From Novosphingobium sp. 9U (GTDB lineage: Bacteria > Pseudomonadota > Alphaproteobacteria > Sphingomonadales > Sphingomonadaceae), in contig NZ_LR732488.1 of NCBI RefSeq assembly GCF_902506425.1, positions 186,001-250,000 on the forward strand: a stretch of DNA of 64,000 nucleotides. The letters are read 5' to 3'. The first letter of the stretch is position 1; every line of letters begins with the position of its first letter. The notes under the pieces are model-generated. The model made no database searches, was not told the DNA's origin, and worked only from the letters and a program-made list of their open reading frames with translations. Below, one piece after another: positions 24,586 to 32,105 of this stretch. Both the position numbers and the translations under genes were made by a program.

Positions 24586-26024
24586 TGGCCATGGTTGAGG
24601 GCGCGGCCCGGCTGGTTCCCACCACCGACCGGCTGCTGCGGGGAGTGCTCCATGGACTCGCCAGCATCGATACCGAAGGCCGGCCCGACGTCGTGCACAC
24701 GCTTGGTATGGCGGCCCTCGCCTTGTCGCATCTGGTCGAGCGCCAGAGCCCAGGCGCGGTGCAGTCGCTGCAGACACTGGAAGGCGAGATCCTGGCGCTG
24801 CTAGCCGCTCGCGGTCAAGTCGAGCAGAATAATCCGCCCGCCGACTACGACACCGCTGTCGATCGGCTCACCCACGCCATGGACCGGCTTCGCCGCGCCG
24901 TCTCGCAAGCGGCGGATGACCATGATTTCTTCGCCAGGGCCGAGCAAATGGAGGCGCGTTTCTACGCTGCGCTCCTGCCACGCAGCGCTGAGCCTGATGC
25001 GACGCCTGCTCCAAGGCTGGAGGCAGAAAGCTTTGAGGCCTATCTCCTGGCCAAATTCCCGGGCCAGTACCGGCGGCTCGCGGCCTTCAAGAGGCTAGTG
25101 GGCGGATTCCAAAAGGACACCATCCTCGTCGAGGCCGAACTCGCCGATGGCGGCGCTGTGCCGATGGTGATCCGCGCGGAAAAGGACGACCGCTTCGTCC
25201 GCTTCACCGCCAGCGCAATCACCGACGAGCACGCGATCGTGCACCTGCTGTGGAAGCGCGGTGTGGCCGTCGCCGAGCCATTGTGGCTGGAGGCGGACGC
25301 GTCAATGTTGGGCCAGCGCTTCATGGTTTCCCGCCGCGCGGTGGGCGGGAACACCGGCAGCGCGTATGGCAATTCCGCTCCGTTCCCCGACGCGCTTACG
25401 GACTCCTTCATCTCCACGCTGGCGCAGATCCATAACCAGCCGCTCGACGAGGCTCTGCTGGCGACGCGTCTGGGCGAGTGGAGCGGGCAGGTCAGCCTTG
25501 CCGAGAACACCCGCGCCGAGATTCTCGCCTGGCGCCACCAGATCTGGCTGCGACCAGCTCCAGCCTCACCCAGCTTCGCGCGCGTGTTCGACTGGTTGGA
25601 GGCCAACGTCCCACCCGACGACGAACCTGCGCGCGTGCTGCACAACGACTATGGACCGCACAACATCCTGGTCGATGGCGACCACGTCTCGGCGGTGCTC
25701 GATTGGGAAATTGCCCGGATCGGCGATCCGGCCGAAGACCTGTCGTTCTTTCTCCAATGCGCGGGCAGCGCCATCGATCGCGAGCAGGCGCTGGCCCGCT
25801 ACCAGGCGCTCTCTGGCAATCGCATCAGCCGCTATCGTCTCGCCTACTTCGACGTGATGAGTGTGGCCAAGGTCCTCGTGTCGACCCTCTCGGCCGCGGC
25901 CATGTATCAGCGGACCGAGCCTGCGCTGATCGACTGGTTGCAGATGCCGTTGCTCTCGCACGGGCTCTACCAACCCCTGGTGGAAGCCAGGATCGCACAG
26001 GCGGACGCGCTGCGCGGAACATGA
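24585..26024 (+). CDS. Second APH-fold kinase, paralogue of the upstream gene
   Basis: A 479-residue protein with the same layout: an N-terminal helical domain (1-130, 'LLRGVLHGLASIDTEG...VHTLGMAALALSHLVERQ') then an APH kinase (165-470). It has 'GGFQKDTILVEAEL', Lys/Glu in 'MVIRAEKDDRF', a Brenner loop 'VLHNDYGPHNILV' (H353, N354, D355, N360) and 'AVLDWEI' (D373). It shares 'EPLWLEADAS' with its neighbour, which supports tandem duplication. The usual HGD reads HND. The ATG overlaps the previous stop by 1 base (TGATG). The pair may form a heteromer or act on two hydroxyl groups (inference). Confidence 0.8.
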   Translation: MAMVEGAARLVPTTDRLLRGVLHGLASIDTEGRPDVVHTLGMAALALSHLVERQSPGAVQSLQTLEGEILALLAARGQVEQNNPPADYDTAVDRLTHAMDRLRRAVSQAADDHDFFARAEQMEARFYAALLPRSAEPDATPAPRLEAESFEAYLLAKFPGQYRRLAAFKRLVGGFQKDTILVEAELADGGAVPMVIRAEKDDRFVRFTASAITDEHAIVHLLWKRGVAVAEPLWLEADASMLGQRFMVSRRAVGGNTGSAYGNSAPFPDALTDSFISTLAQIHNQPLDEALLATRLGEWSGQVSLAENTRAEILAWRHQIWLRPAPASPSFARVFDWLEANVPPDDEPARVLHNDYGPHNILVDGDHVSAVLDWEIARIGDPAEDLSFFLQCAGSAIDREQALARYQALSGNRISRYRLAYFDVMSVAKVLVSTLSAAAMYQRTEPALIDWLQMPLLSHGLYQPLVEARIAQADALRGT

Positions 26025-26037
26025 CCGGAGACATGCC

Positions 26038-27252
26038 TTGCTGACACCCTACGACGAATATCCCGTCCACCAGGCGCCGCTGCCGTTCAGCTACATCCCT
26101 TCCACCGACTACAGCTGGGACGAGGGCTACTGGTTCGCGGTGTTCAACCCCGAGGAGAAGGTGTTCCTGGGCATTGGCGCGCGCGTCAATCCCAACACTG
26201 ACATGTTCGGCGGCTATGCCATGATCAACGTCGATGGCATTCAGCGCACGGTCCGCTTCAGCCGCACCTGGCGTAGCAACTTCGAACTCGATCTCGGCCC
26301 GCTGCACATCCGCTTCCCCGAGCCGATGAAGAAGATTTCGCTCACGCTGGACGACAACGACAGCGGCATCAGCTTCGACCTGCTGTGGGAAGGCACTTCG
26401 GCGGCCTACCAGGAGGAGCGCCAGACAGTTGTCCACCGCGGCCGACGCACCACCGACCAGACGCGCTACTCGCAATCGGGCAAGGTCCACGGCACGATCC
26501 GGCTGGCTGATCGCACCTGGGCGCTCGATCCCGAGAAGTGGGTCGGTGGCCGTGACCATAGCTGGGGCCTCTATGTCGAGCGTGCGCCGCTCGCGCCGCC
26601 GGTGCACCTGTTGCCGCCGCGCCAGGCGCCACAGGGAAAGCCGCGGGCGCTGCGTGTGTGGACATGTTTTCGCACCGGACCGGTCAGCGGGTTCTTCCAC
26701 ATCCACGAGGATGCCGACGGTGAGCAGGGCCAGCTTGATGACCCCTTCGGCGCGCCGTTCGGCGGCGTGTTCAGCGTCGCGGGGCGCGAAGGCGTGCTAC
26801 ATCTCGCCGGCGGCCGGCACAAGATCGCCTACCGCGAAGGCACCCGGATCGCGACCCATGCCGTGCTCGACCTTACCGACGAGGAAGGCGGTGCCTGGCA
26901 GCTGGAGCTGACCCCGGTGGCAATGCCGTGGATGCCCGCGACGCTGGGCTATACGCCGGGCAGCTGGAAGGACGGCGGCACATTCCACACCTACCACGGC
27001 TCGGAGGAACTCGCGACCGAGTGGGACGAGTTCGACTTCCGCGAGCAGCCGGTGGTCCACGTGCCATACAAGCTGACCGATCCGAACGCGCCGGACAATT
27101 TCGGGCTGGGCTTCAACTTCGACAAGCCGCTGATCGGCATCGAATACCTGACTCACGCGGTGCTGCGCACCCCGTCCGGCGAGGAGCATGTCGGCGGCGC
27201 GCACTTCGAGCACTACGTGAACGGCGCCTACCGGCCCTACGGGTTCGAGTAA
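26038..27252 (+). CDS. CrtC/AttH-like (DUF7064/7065-like) protein, function unknown
   Basis: A 404-residue beta-rich protein, no signal peptide or membrane segment. It holds 'WVGGRDHSWGLYVERAP' at about residues 165-181, the counterpart of 'NVRDRSWG' in the gene at 22106. Aromatic-rich strands ('YSWDEGYWFAVFNPEE', 'FGGYAMINVDG', 'GFFHIHEDADGEQ') fit a lipocalin-like barrel. The start is a TTG at 26038: CGGAG lies 7 bases before it, and the ATG at 26032 is out of frame. It is 13 bases after the second kinase, so two such proteins bracket the two kinases in one transcript. Confidence 0.6.
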   Translation: MLTPYDEYPVHQAPLPFSYIPSTDYSWDEGYWFAVFNPEEKVFLGIGARVNPNTDMFGGYAMINVDGIQRTVRFSRTWRSNFELDLGPLHIRFPEPMKKISLTLDDNDSGISFDLLWEGTSAAYQEERQTVVHRGRRTTDQTRYSQSGKVHGTIRLADRTWALDPEKWVGGRDHSWGLYVERAPLAPPVHLLPPRQAPQGKPRALRVWTCFRTGPVSGFFHIHEDADGEQGQLDDPFGAPFGGVFSVAGREGVLHLAGGRHKIAYREGTRIATHAVLDLTDEEGGAWQLELTPVAMPWMPATLGYTPGSWKDGGTFHTYHGSEELATEWDEFDFREQPVVHVPYKLTDPNAPDNFGLGFNFDKPLIGIEYLTHAVLRTPSGEEHVGGAHFEHYVNGAYRPYGFE

Positions 27253-27284
27253 TCGGTTTGACGGAACTGCTGCTGGCGATTAGG

Positions 27285-27300
27285 TTCGCTAGCTAACGAA
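27285..27300. promoter_or_regulatory. Near-perfect palindrome upstream of third kinase
   Basis: TTCGCTAGCTAACGAA is a 16-base palindrome with one mismatched pair, 28 bases before the ATG at 27328. It contains TTCGCTA, the core also present at 28679-28703 and 32026-32050. Confidence 0.45.
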
Positions 27301-27327
27301 ATTAAGCATAGCGCAGGAGAGTTAAGT

Positions 27328-28401
27328 ATGGCCGAAACCGCTCGCGTTCAGGACGTGCTCGATGCGGTCATCTCGACCGGGCAGGCCGGCCGCCAGACCA
27401 TGGACCTGCAGCTGATCGAGGACTTCATCTCGGCGCAGCCCGGGGTAGAGGGCAGGGCGAGCGTCGGAGACGTGCGCGGCAACTCCAAGGTCGGCGCATC
27501 GAGCGGCATCGTCATGTTCACGGCGCAGTGGGACGACGGCACGCAGCGGCGCAAGCAGGATCTGGTGCTGCGCTACGCGCCAAGCCACGATGCGCGCATC
27601 TTCTATTCCTACGATCTCGCACGCCAGTTCCGGGTGCAGCAAGCGGTGCAGGGCTGCGGCGTGCCGGTCCCCAATGCACTATGGCTCGATGCGGACGGCA
27701 GCCAGCTCGGCGTGCCGGGCTACGTCATGGAGATGAGCGCGGGCGAGGCGCCCAACCCGTCCGCGTTCGCCGTGGGGCCGATGGCGCAGGCTTCGCCCGA
27801 GGATCGCGACAGCATGGTCGACCAGGTGCTCGGCGCTTTGGTGGCGTTCCATGGGCTCGACTACCAGGCGAAGGGGCTCGGTGACTTCGCCATGCCGGCC
27901 GCGGGTGCCACGCCGATGGAGAAGTGCATCAACTGGTACTGGGACACCTGGGAATGGATCGACCAGCCCAACTTCTCGCGCATGGTACCCGTGCGCCAGT
28001 GGCTGCTCGACAACGTGCCGGTCGGCGGCGAGACTCTGACACATGGCGACTCCACGCTGCACAACTACATGTTCGTCGGCAACAAGCTGAGCAGCGTGCT
28101 CGACTGGGAGATGTCGTGCATCGGGCGGCCCGAGAACGATCTGGCGCTGCAGACGGTGGGCAACGAGCTGTTTGCGGCGCCGCCCGAGAGCGGCTTGCCG
28201 CAGCCGCCGAGCCAGGCCGAGTGGGTCGAGCGCTACGTCCGCCTCGGCGGGCGCGAGCCGCAGGATCTGACCTACTATCGCCGGCTGACCGGCTATATGA
28301 TCAGCATCGCGATCACCTCGGTCCAGCGCGGCATGCCGCAGGACGTTCGCGACGCACAGAAGGGCTTCATGGATCAGGTCTGGCGGGTGATCGAGGGGTG
28401 A
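27328..28401 (+). CDS. APH-fold phosphotransferase (ACAD10/11 kinase-like)
   Basis: A 357-residue kinase without the extra N-terminal domain of the two upstream ones. It starts with a short helix, then 'GNSKVGASSGIVMFTA' in place of the Gly-rich loop, 'DLVLRYAP', the Brenner motif 'LTHGDSTLHNYMFV' (H239, D241, N246) and 'SVLDWEM' (D259). It likely phosphorylates a hydroxyl on a small molecule or CoA ester. CAGGAGAG precedes the ATG. The gap from the previous gene and the palindrome at 27285 suggest a promoter of its own. Confidence 0.82.
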   Translation: MAETARVQDVLDAVISTGQAGRQTMDLQLIEDFISAQPGVEGRASVGDVRGNSKVGASSGIVMFTAQWDDGTQRRKQDLVLRYAPSHDARIFYSYDLARQFRVQQAVQGCGVPVPNALWLDADGSQLGVPGYVMEMSAGEAPNPSAFAVGPMAQASPEDRDSMVDQVLGALVAFHGLDYQAKGLGDFAMPAAGATPMEKCINWYWDTWEWIDQPNFSRMVPVRQWLLDNVPVGGETLTHGDSTLHNYMFVGNKLSSVLDWEMSCIGRPENDLALQTVGNELFAAPPESGLPQPPSQAEWVERYVRLGGREPQDLTYYRRLTGYMISIAITSVQRGMPQDVRDAQKGFMDQVWRVIEG

Positions 28402-28560
28402 AGGGCAATCCTGGCTGATGCCTTGACCCAGATGTTCACCTTCCTCGCCTCGTCGCTCCGAATCGAATTCGGGGCGACGTTGGCGATGATCATTCCGGTT
28501 CTTGCGCATGCCGTGAGAGGTTCAGCCGCGTTAGGTCAAAGCCTACCAATCCGTTGATGT

Positions 28561-28613
28561 CGCTCAAAGTCGAGACACGCCAGCGCTGTGCTCTCGTGTC
28601 TCGACTTCAAGCG
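28561..28613. repeat. Long imperfect inverted repeat (17 paired bases)
   Basis: AAGTCGAGACACG and its complement face each other across 15 bases, with CGCT/AGCG paired further out. No T-run follows. It could be a factor-dependent terminator for the kinase operon or a binding site. Confidence 0.55.
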
Positions 28614-28678
28614 ACGCGAATGCATATGGATGAGTCACTCGAACGCGCCAATGTCTAGTACAAACATCCAAACAGCTT

Positions 28679-28703
28679 GCCAGCGACAATCTAGTTCGCT
28701 AAC
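28679..28703. promoter_or_regulatory. Shared operator element, copy 1
   Basis: GC-n2-GCGACAATCTAGTTCGCT-n2-C. AGCGA (28682-28686) and TCGCT (28696-28700) flank 9 bases. The copy at 32026-32050 matches at 20 of 25 positions, including GCGACAA and CTAGTTCGCT. It lies ~85 bases before the membrane-protein start. Confidence 0.55.
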
Positions 28704-28784
28704 AAACCAAATGTCGTTGCCTGGCGATAAGACCAGGAACGTCAGGAGCGGCTCGGCGAGCGCGCCGCATGGAGGGCGATTGTG

Positions 28785-29516
28785 ATGATGAGCGAGTCTG
28801 CGCGCCGGCGCATCCAGATCTTCTGCGCCTGGGGCGGCTTCTGGTATATGGGCGTGCTGTTGCTCGGCTGGGCGCTGATCGCCGGCTTCCTGCCGCCGCA
28901 TCACCCTTCCGCCAGCGTGTCGGAGATCGCTGCGATCTACCAGGGCAAGGTCACTCACATCCGCATCGGCATGGTGTTCCTGATGATCGGTGCGGCCATG
29001 TGCACGCCGTTCACCGCCATCCTCGCGCAGTATATCGCCCGAATTGAGGGCAAGCCCGGCATCCTCACCTATTCGGTGGTGATGGGTGGCGTCTGCAACG
29101 TCGTTCTGACGTTCTACCCGGCAATCTTCTGGCTCGTCGCCGCCTACCGGCCCGAGCGTTCGCCCGACATCATCTACATGCTCAACGACTGGGCATGGAT
29201 GCAGCTGATCGGCGGCGCCTCGATCTTCTGGCCGCTGCAGCTGGGCATGGCAATCGCCGCGCTGTGCGACCGCAGCCGCGATCCGGTGTTCCCGCGCTGG
29301 TCCGGCTGGGCCGCGCTTTGGCTGTTCTTCATGCTGCTGCCCGACCAGCTGCTGTTCTTCTTCCACTCCGGTCCCTTCGCCTGGAGTGGCTTGTTCGGCA
29401 TCTGGATCCCGGTCGGCTCGTTCGGCGGCTGGTTCGCGCTGACCTCGGTGCTGATGATCCGGGCGATGAAGCGCGGCGTCTACCCCGACGCCAATCCCGA
29501 AGTGATCCCGGGCTGA
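28785..29516 (+). CDS. Integral membrane protein of unknown function
   Basis: A 243-residue protein with about six hydrophobic segments: 'FWYMGVLLLGWALIAGF', 'IGMVFLMIGAAMCTPFTAIL', 'YSVVMGGVCNVVLTFYPAIFWLVAAY', 'QLIGGASIFWPLQLGMAIAAL', 'WAALWLFFMLLPDQLLFFF' and 'IWIPVGSFGGWFALTSVLMI'. No transporter signature is recognised. GGAGG at 28771-28775 fits the ATG at 28785; a GTG at 28782 would add one residue. The gene runs with the FAD oxidoreductase (10 bases apart), so a membrane partner for that redox step is possible. Confidence 0.65.
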   Translation: MMSESARRRIQIFCAWGGFWYMGVLLLGWALIAGFLPPHHPSASVSEIAAIYQGKVTHIRIGMVFLMIGAAMCTPFTAILAQYIARIEGKPGILTYSVVMGGVCNVVLTFYPAIFWLVAAYRPERSPDIIYMLNDWAWMQLIGGASIFWPLQLGMAIAALCDRSRDPVFPRWSGWAALWLFFMLLPDQLLFFFHSGPFAWSGLFGIWIPVGSFGGWFALTSVLMIRAMKRGVYPDANPEVIPG

Positions 29517-29526
29517 GCACGCAACG

Positions 29527-30843
29527 ATGAAGGCCGTCGTCATCGGATCAGGGTTCGCCGGGCTCGCCGCCGCGTACCGGCTACAGAAAGCGGATTGGGA
29601 AGTTATTGTGCTGGAGGCGGCCGACGAGATCGGCGGCCGCACTCGCAGCTTCCGCAAGCAGGGTTATCTGCTGGAGCGCGGTGCCACCCAGCTCTCGACC
29701 GGCTACAAGGCCTACCTCGCGCTCGCCGAGGAAGTCGGCATGGCCGACCAGATCGCCGAGTGCAGCAACACGATCATGCTGATGCGGCAGGGCCGGCTCT
29801 ACGAGATCGATGGCACCAAGCCGCTGCGCGCGCTGCTGAGCGGGGCGCTCAGCTGGCGCTCGAAGCTGACCATGGTGCGCGCGGTGCTCGACTACTTGAA
29901 GCATCGCCCCACCGACGTGCTCGATGTCAGCGAGGCGCATGCCGCCGACACAGAATCCGCGCAGGATTACACGCTGCGCCGGCTCAATCGCGAGATTTAT
30001 GACGTGCTGGTGGATCCGCTGATCCGCACTTACACGATCAACCGAGGCGCTAATGTCTCGGCGCTGGAGTGGTACTCGGGCCTTGCGAACCTTGCCGGGC
30101 AGCGCATGCTGGCGCTGCGGGGCGGGATCAACGCGTTCCCCGCCAAGCTCGCCTCGCTGCTCGACGTCCGGCTGTCGAGCCCGGTGCGGGAAGTGCGCAA
30201 GATCCCGGGCGGCGTTCGCGTCTCTCAGGGCGAGGATGGCGAGATCGAGGCCGATGCCTGCATCGTCGCCACCCGCCTGCCGGAAGCGGCGGCGATGCTG
30301 CCCGAAATGGCCGAGGTCATCGCGCCGCTGGATCGCGTCCTGCACTATAACCGGGCGGTGAACGTTTATCTCGGCTACACCCGCCGGACGAACACGCAAG
30401 CGCTCGGCGTTCTGGTGCCGGTGGTGGAGCATCCGAACATCGGCCTTGTCTGGCTGGACCACAACAAGCTCGCCGAGACCGCGCCGGGCGGCCATTCGCT
30501 GATCACCTGCTACTTCGAGGAAGGCGGTCTCGACCAACTGGCCGCACGCTCGGACGCCGACTTCGTGGAGATCGCGCAAAGGTTGGTGGAAAGGCTGTTC
30601 CCGGAGCTTGCCGGCACGCGCGACATGGCCGAAGTGCTGCGCTGGGACCGCGCGATCCCCAATCCCGCGCCGGGCGTCTACAAGGCGATCCACACGATGA
30701 AGCACCGGCTCGACCCCGCCTCCCCGATCCAGCTGGCGGGCGACTACTTCACCTGCACCGGCCAGAACTCAGCGATCCATTGGGGACAGGTCGCCGCGGG
30801 CAATCTCATCCATCACATCGGGCGATCCAACGCCGAAATGTGA
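29527..30843 (+). CDS. FAD-dependent oxidoreductase (amine oxidase / desaturase-like)
   Basis: A 438-residue flavoprotein with the dinucleotide motif 'AVVIGSGFAGLAAAYRLQKADWEVIVLEAADEIGGRTRS' at the N-terminus, including the 'GG' motif, and a C-terminal 'GDYFTCTGQNSAIHWGQVAAGNL' that closes the FAD site. It belongs to the protoporphyrinogen oxidase / amine oxidase / phytoene desaturase fold group. Likely chemistry is dehydrogenation or isomerisation of a hydrophobic substrate. It follows the membrane protein by 10 bases and is convergent with the Old Yellow Enzyme gene. Confidence 0.85.
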   Translation: MKAVVIGSGFAGLAAAYRLQKADWEVIVLEAADEIGGRTRSFRKQGYLLERGATQLSTGYKAYLALAEEVGMADQIAECSNTIMLMRQGRLYEIDGTKPLRALLSGALSWRSKLTMVRAVLDYLKHRPTDVLDVSEAHAADTESAQDYTLRRLNREIYDVLVDPLIRTYTINRGANVSALEWYSGLANLAGQRMLALRGGINAFPAKLASLLDVRLSSPVREVRKIPGGVRVSQGEDGEIEADACIVATRLPEAAAMLPEMAEVIAPLDRVLHYNRAVNVYLGYTRRTNTQALGVLVPVVEHPNIGLVWLDHNKLAETAPGGHSLITCYFEEGGLDQLAARSDADFVEIAQRLVERLFPELAGTRDMAEVLRWDRAIPNPAPGVYKAIHTMKHRLDPASPIQLAGDYFTCTGQNSAIHWGQVAAGNLIHHIGRSNAEM

Positions 30844-30869
30844 GCGCCTCCGAAGGTTTTGGCGGCTAT

Positions 30870-30886
30870 TCACCGCCTCGCGGTGA
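30870..30886. terminator. Small hairpin between convergent genes
   Basis: TCACCGC (30870-30876) pairs with GCGGTGA (30880-30886) around a 3-base loop in the 49-base convergent gap. No T-run on either side. Confidence 0.3.
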
Positions 30887-30892
30887 CGCTCT

Positions 30893-32005
30893 TCAGCTGA
30901 CGTGGACGGGATAGTCGGTGTAGCCCGTCTCCTCGCCGACATAGGCATAGTCGAAATTTGCCAAAGCAATGGGGGCGCCGCTGCGAAAGCGGGTAACGAG
31001 ATCCGGATTGGCGATGTAGGGCCGCCCGAACGAGATCGCGTCCGCCTTGCCTTGGGTGATGAACTGCGCCGCCGTGGCTGCGTCAAAACTGCCATTCTGG
31101 ATCACCTTGCCGCCGAATGCCGCACGCAGGTCGTCCAGCACCGGTCGCTCCGGCTTCTCCATGAACCCTGAGGCGATTGGCTCTATTAAATGGATGTATG
31201 CGAGGCCGAACTCACGCGCCACCGCGCCGACGGCGCGGGCGAGGGCGCCGGGGTCACTGTCACCCATGCCCTTGCGTTCGCTCGTCGGACTGATGCGCAA
31301 GCCGATGCGGCCCGGCTCCATCTCGGCCGACACGGCACCCAGCACCTCGCGCAGCAGCCGCACGCGGTTCTCTACAGGTCCGCCATAAGCGTCGCTGCGT
31401 TGGTTGGTCTTGGACTGAAGGAATTGGTCGATGATGTAGCCGTTGGCCCCGTGCACCTCGACCCCGTCGAAGCCTGCTGCCGCTGCATTGCGAGCACCCT
31501 TGCCAAAGGCGGCGATAACGCGATCGATGTCGGCCTGCTCCATAGGCCGCGGCACGACATATCGTTTCATCGGCAGGAACAGACTGTCGTCACCGTGAGG
31601 TCGCGGCGCGAAGGTCTCGCCTTCACCGGCGATCGCCGAAGGCCCGATGGGCTGCTCGCCGCCGATGTAGTCGGGCAATACGAGCCGCCCCATGTGCCAT
31701 AGCTGAAGTACCATGCGCCCGCCACGCGCGTGCACGGCCGAGGTGACGGCACGCCAGGCGTCTACCATCTCGTCCGTCCAGATGCCGGGCACCCGATACC
31801 AGCCCATGCCCAGGGGATCGACGGCAGTCGCCTCCGAGACGATCAACCCGCAGTCGGCGCGCTGCGCATAGTACTCGCCCATCATCGCGGTGGGCACGTT
31901 GCCCTCTGTGGCCCGCGCTCGGGTGAGCGGTGCCATGATGACACGGTTGGGCAGCTCCAGCGCGCCGAGGGTCACGGGCTCGAACAAGGCGGCAAGATCA
32001 GTCAT
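30893..32005 (-). CDS. NADH:flavin oxidoreductase, Old Yellow Enzyme family
   Basis: A 370-residue FMN enzyme that reduces an activated C=C bond with NAD(P)H. It has 'FEPVTLGALELPNRVIMAPLTRARA', 'GLIVSEATAVDP', 'GFDGVEVHGANGYIIDQFLQSKTNQRSDAYGG' with the substrate His-x2-Asn, 'LRISPTSE', and the C-terminal 'AISFGRPYIANPDL'. Close in style to NemA/XenB-type reductases, which take enones, nitro compounds or steroid-like ketones. The start at 32005 lies 21 bases from the shared operator at 32026-32050, which also faces the divergent ligase. Confidence 0.9.
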   Translation of the reverse strand: MTDLAALFEPVTLGALELPNRVIMAPLTRARATEGNVPTAMMGEYYAQRADCGLIVSEATAVDPLGMGWYRVPGIWTDEMVDAWRAVTSAVHARGGRMVLQLWHMGRLVLPDYIGGEQPIGPSAIAGEGETFAPRPHGDDSLFLPMKRYVVPRPMEQADIDRVIAAFGKGARNAAAAGFDGVEVHGANGYIIDQFLQSKTNQRSDAYGGPVENRVRLLREVLGAVSAEMEPGRIGLRISPTSERKGMGDSDPGALARAVGAVAREFGLAYIHLIEPIASGFMEKPERPVLDDLRAAFGGKVIQNGSFDAATAAQFITQGKADAISFGRPYIANPDLVTRFRSGAPIALANFDYAYVGEETGYTDYPVHVS

Positions 32006-32025
32006 CAGAGTATCCCGTAGAGAAT

Positions 32026-32050
32026 GCTTGCGACAAACTAGTTCGCTGGC
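32026..32050. promoter_or_regulatory. Shared operator element, copy 2
   Basis: GC-n2-GCGACAAACTAGTTCGCT-n2-C, in the same orientation as copy 1. GCGA (32030-32033) and TCGC (32043-32046) flank 9 bases, and AACTAGTT in the centre is itself a palindrome. It lies between the divergent Old Yellow Enzyme (start 32005) and ligase (start 32106) genes. Confidence 0.6.
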
Positions 32051-32105
32051 ATATCAAATCAACCCCAATCGCGCATAAGGCTGGGGCGAGGCGAGGACAG
32101 GCGAC

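Larger units (their letters stand above)
28402..28784. other. Intergenic stretch with hairpin and shared operator
   Basis: No coding signal. It holds an inverted repeat with perfect 13-base arms (28567-28579 and 28595-28607), extended by 4 more paired bases after a 2-base mismatch (28561-28564 with 28610-28613). It also holds the shared operator at 28679-28703. Confidence 0.5.

Noticed and set aside
23122..28401. Antibiotic-resistance aminoglycoside phosphotransferases
   Set aside because: The fold is shared, but the catabolic context, extra N-terminal domains and tandem arrangement point to small-molecule or acyl-CoA kinases rather than resistance enzymes.
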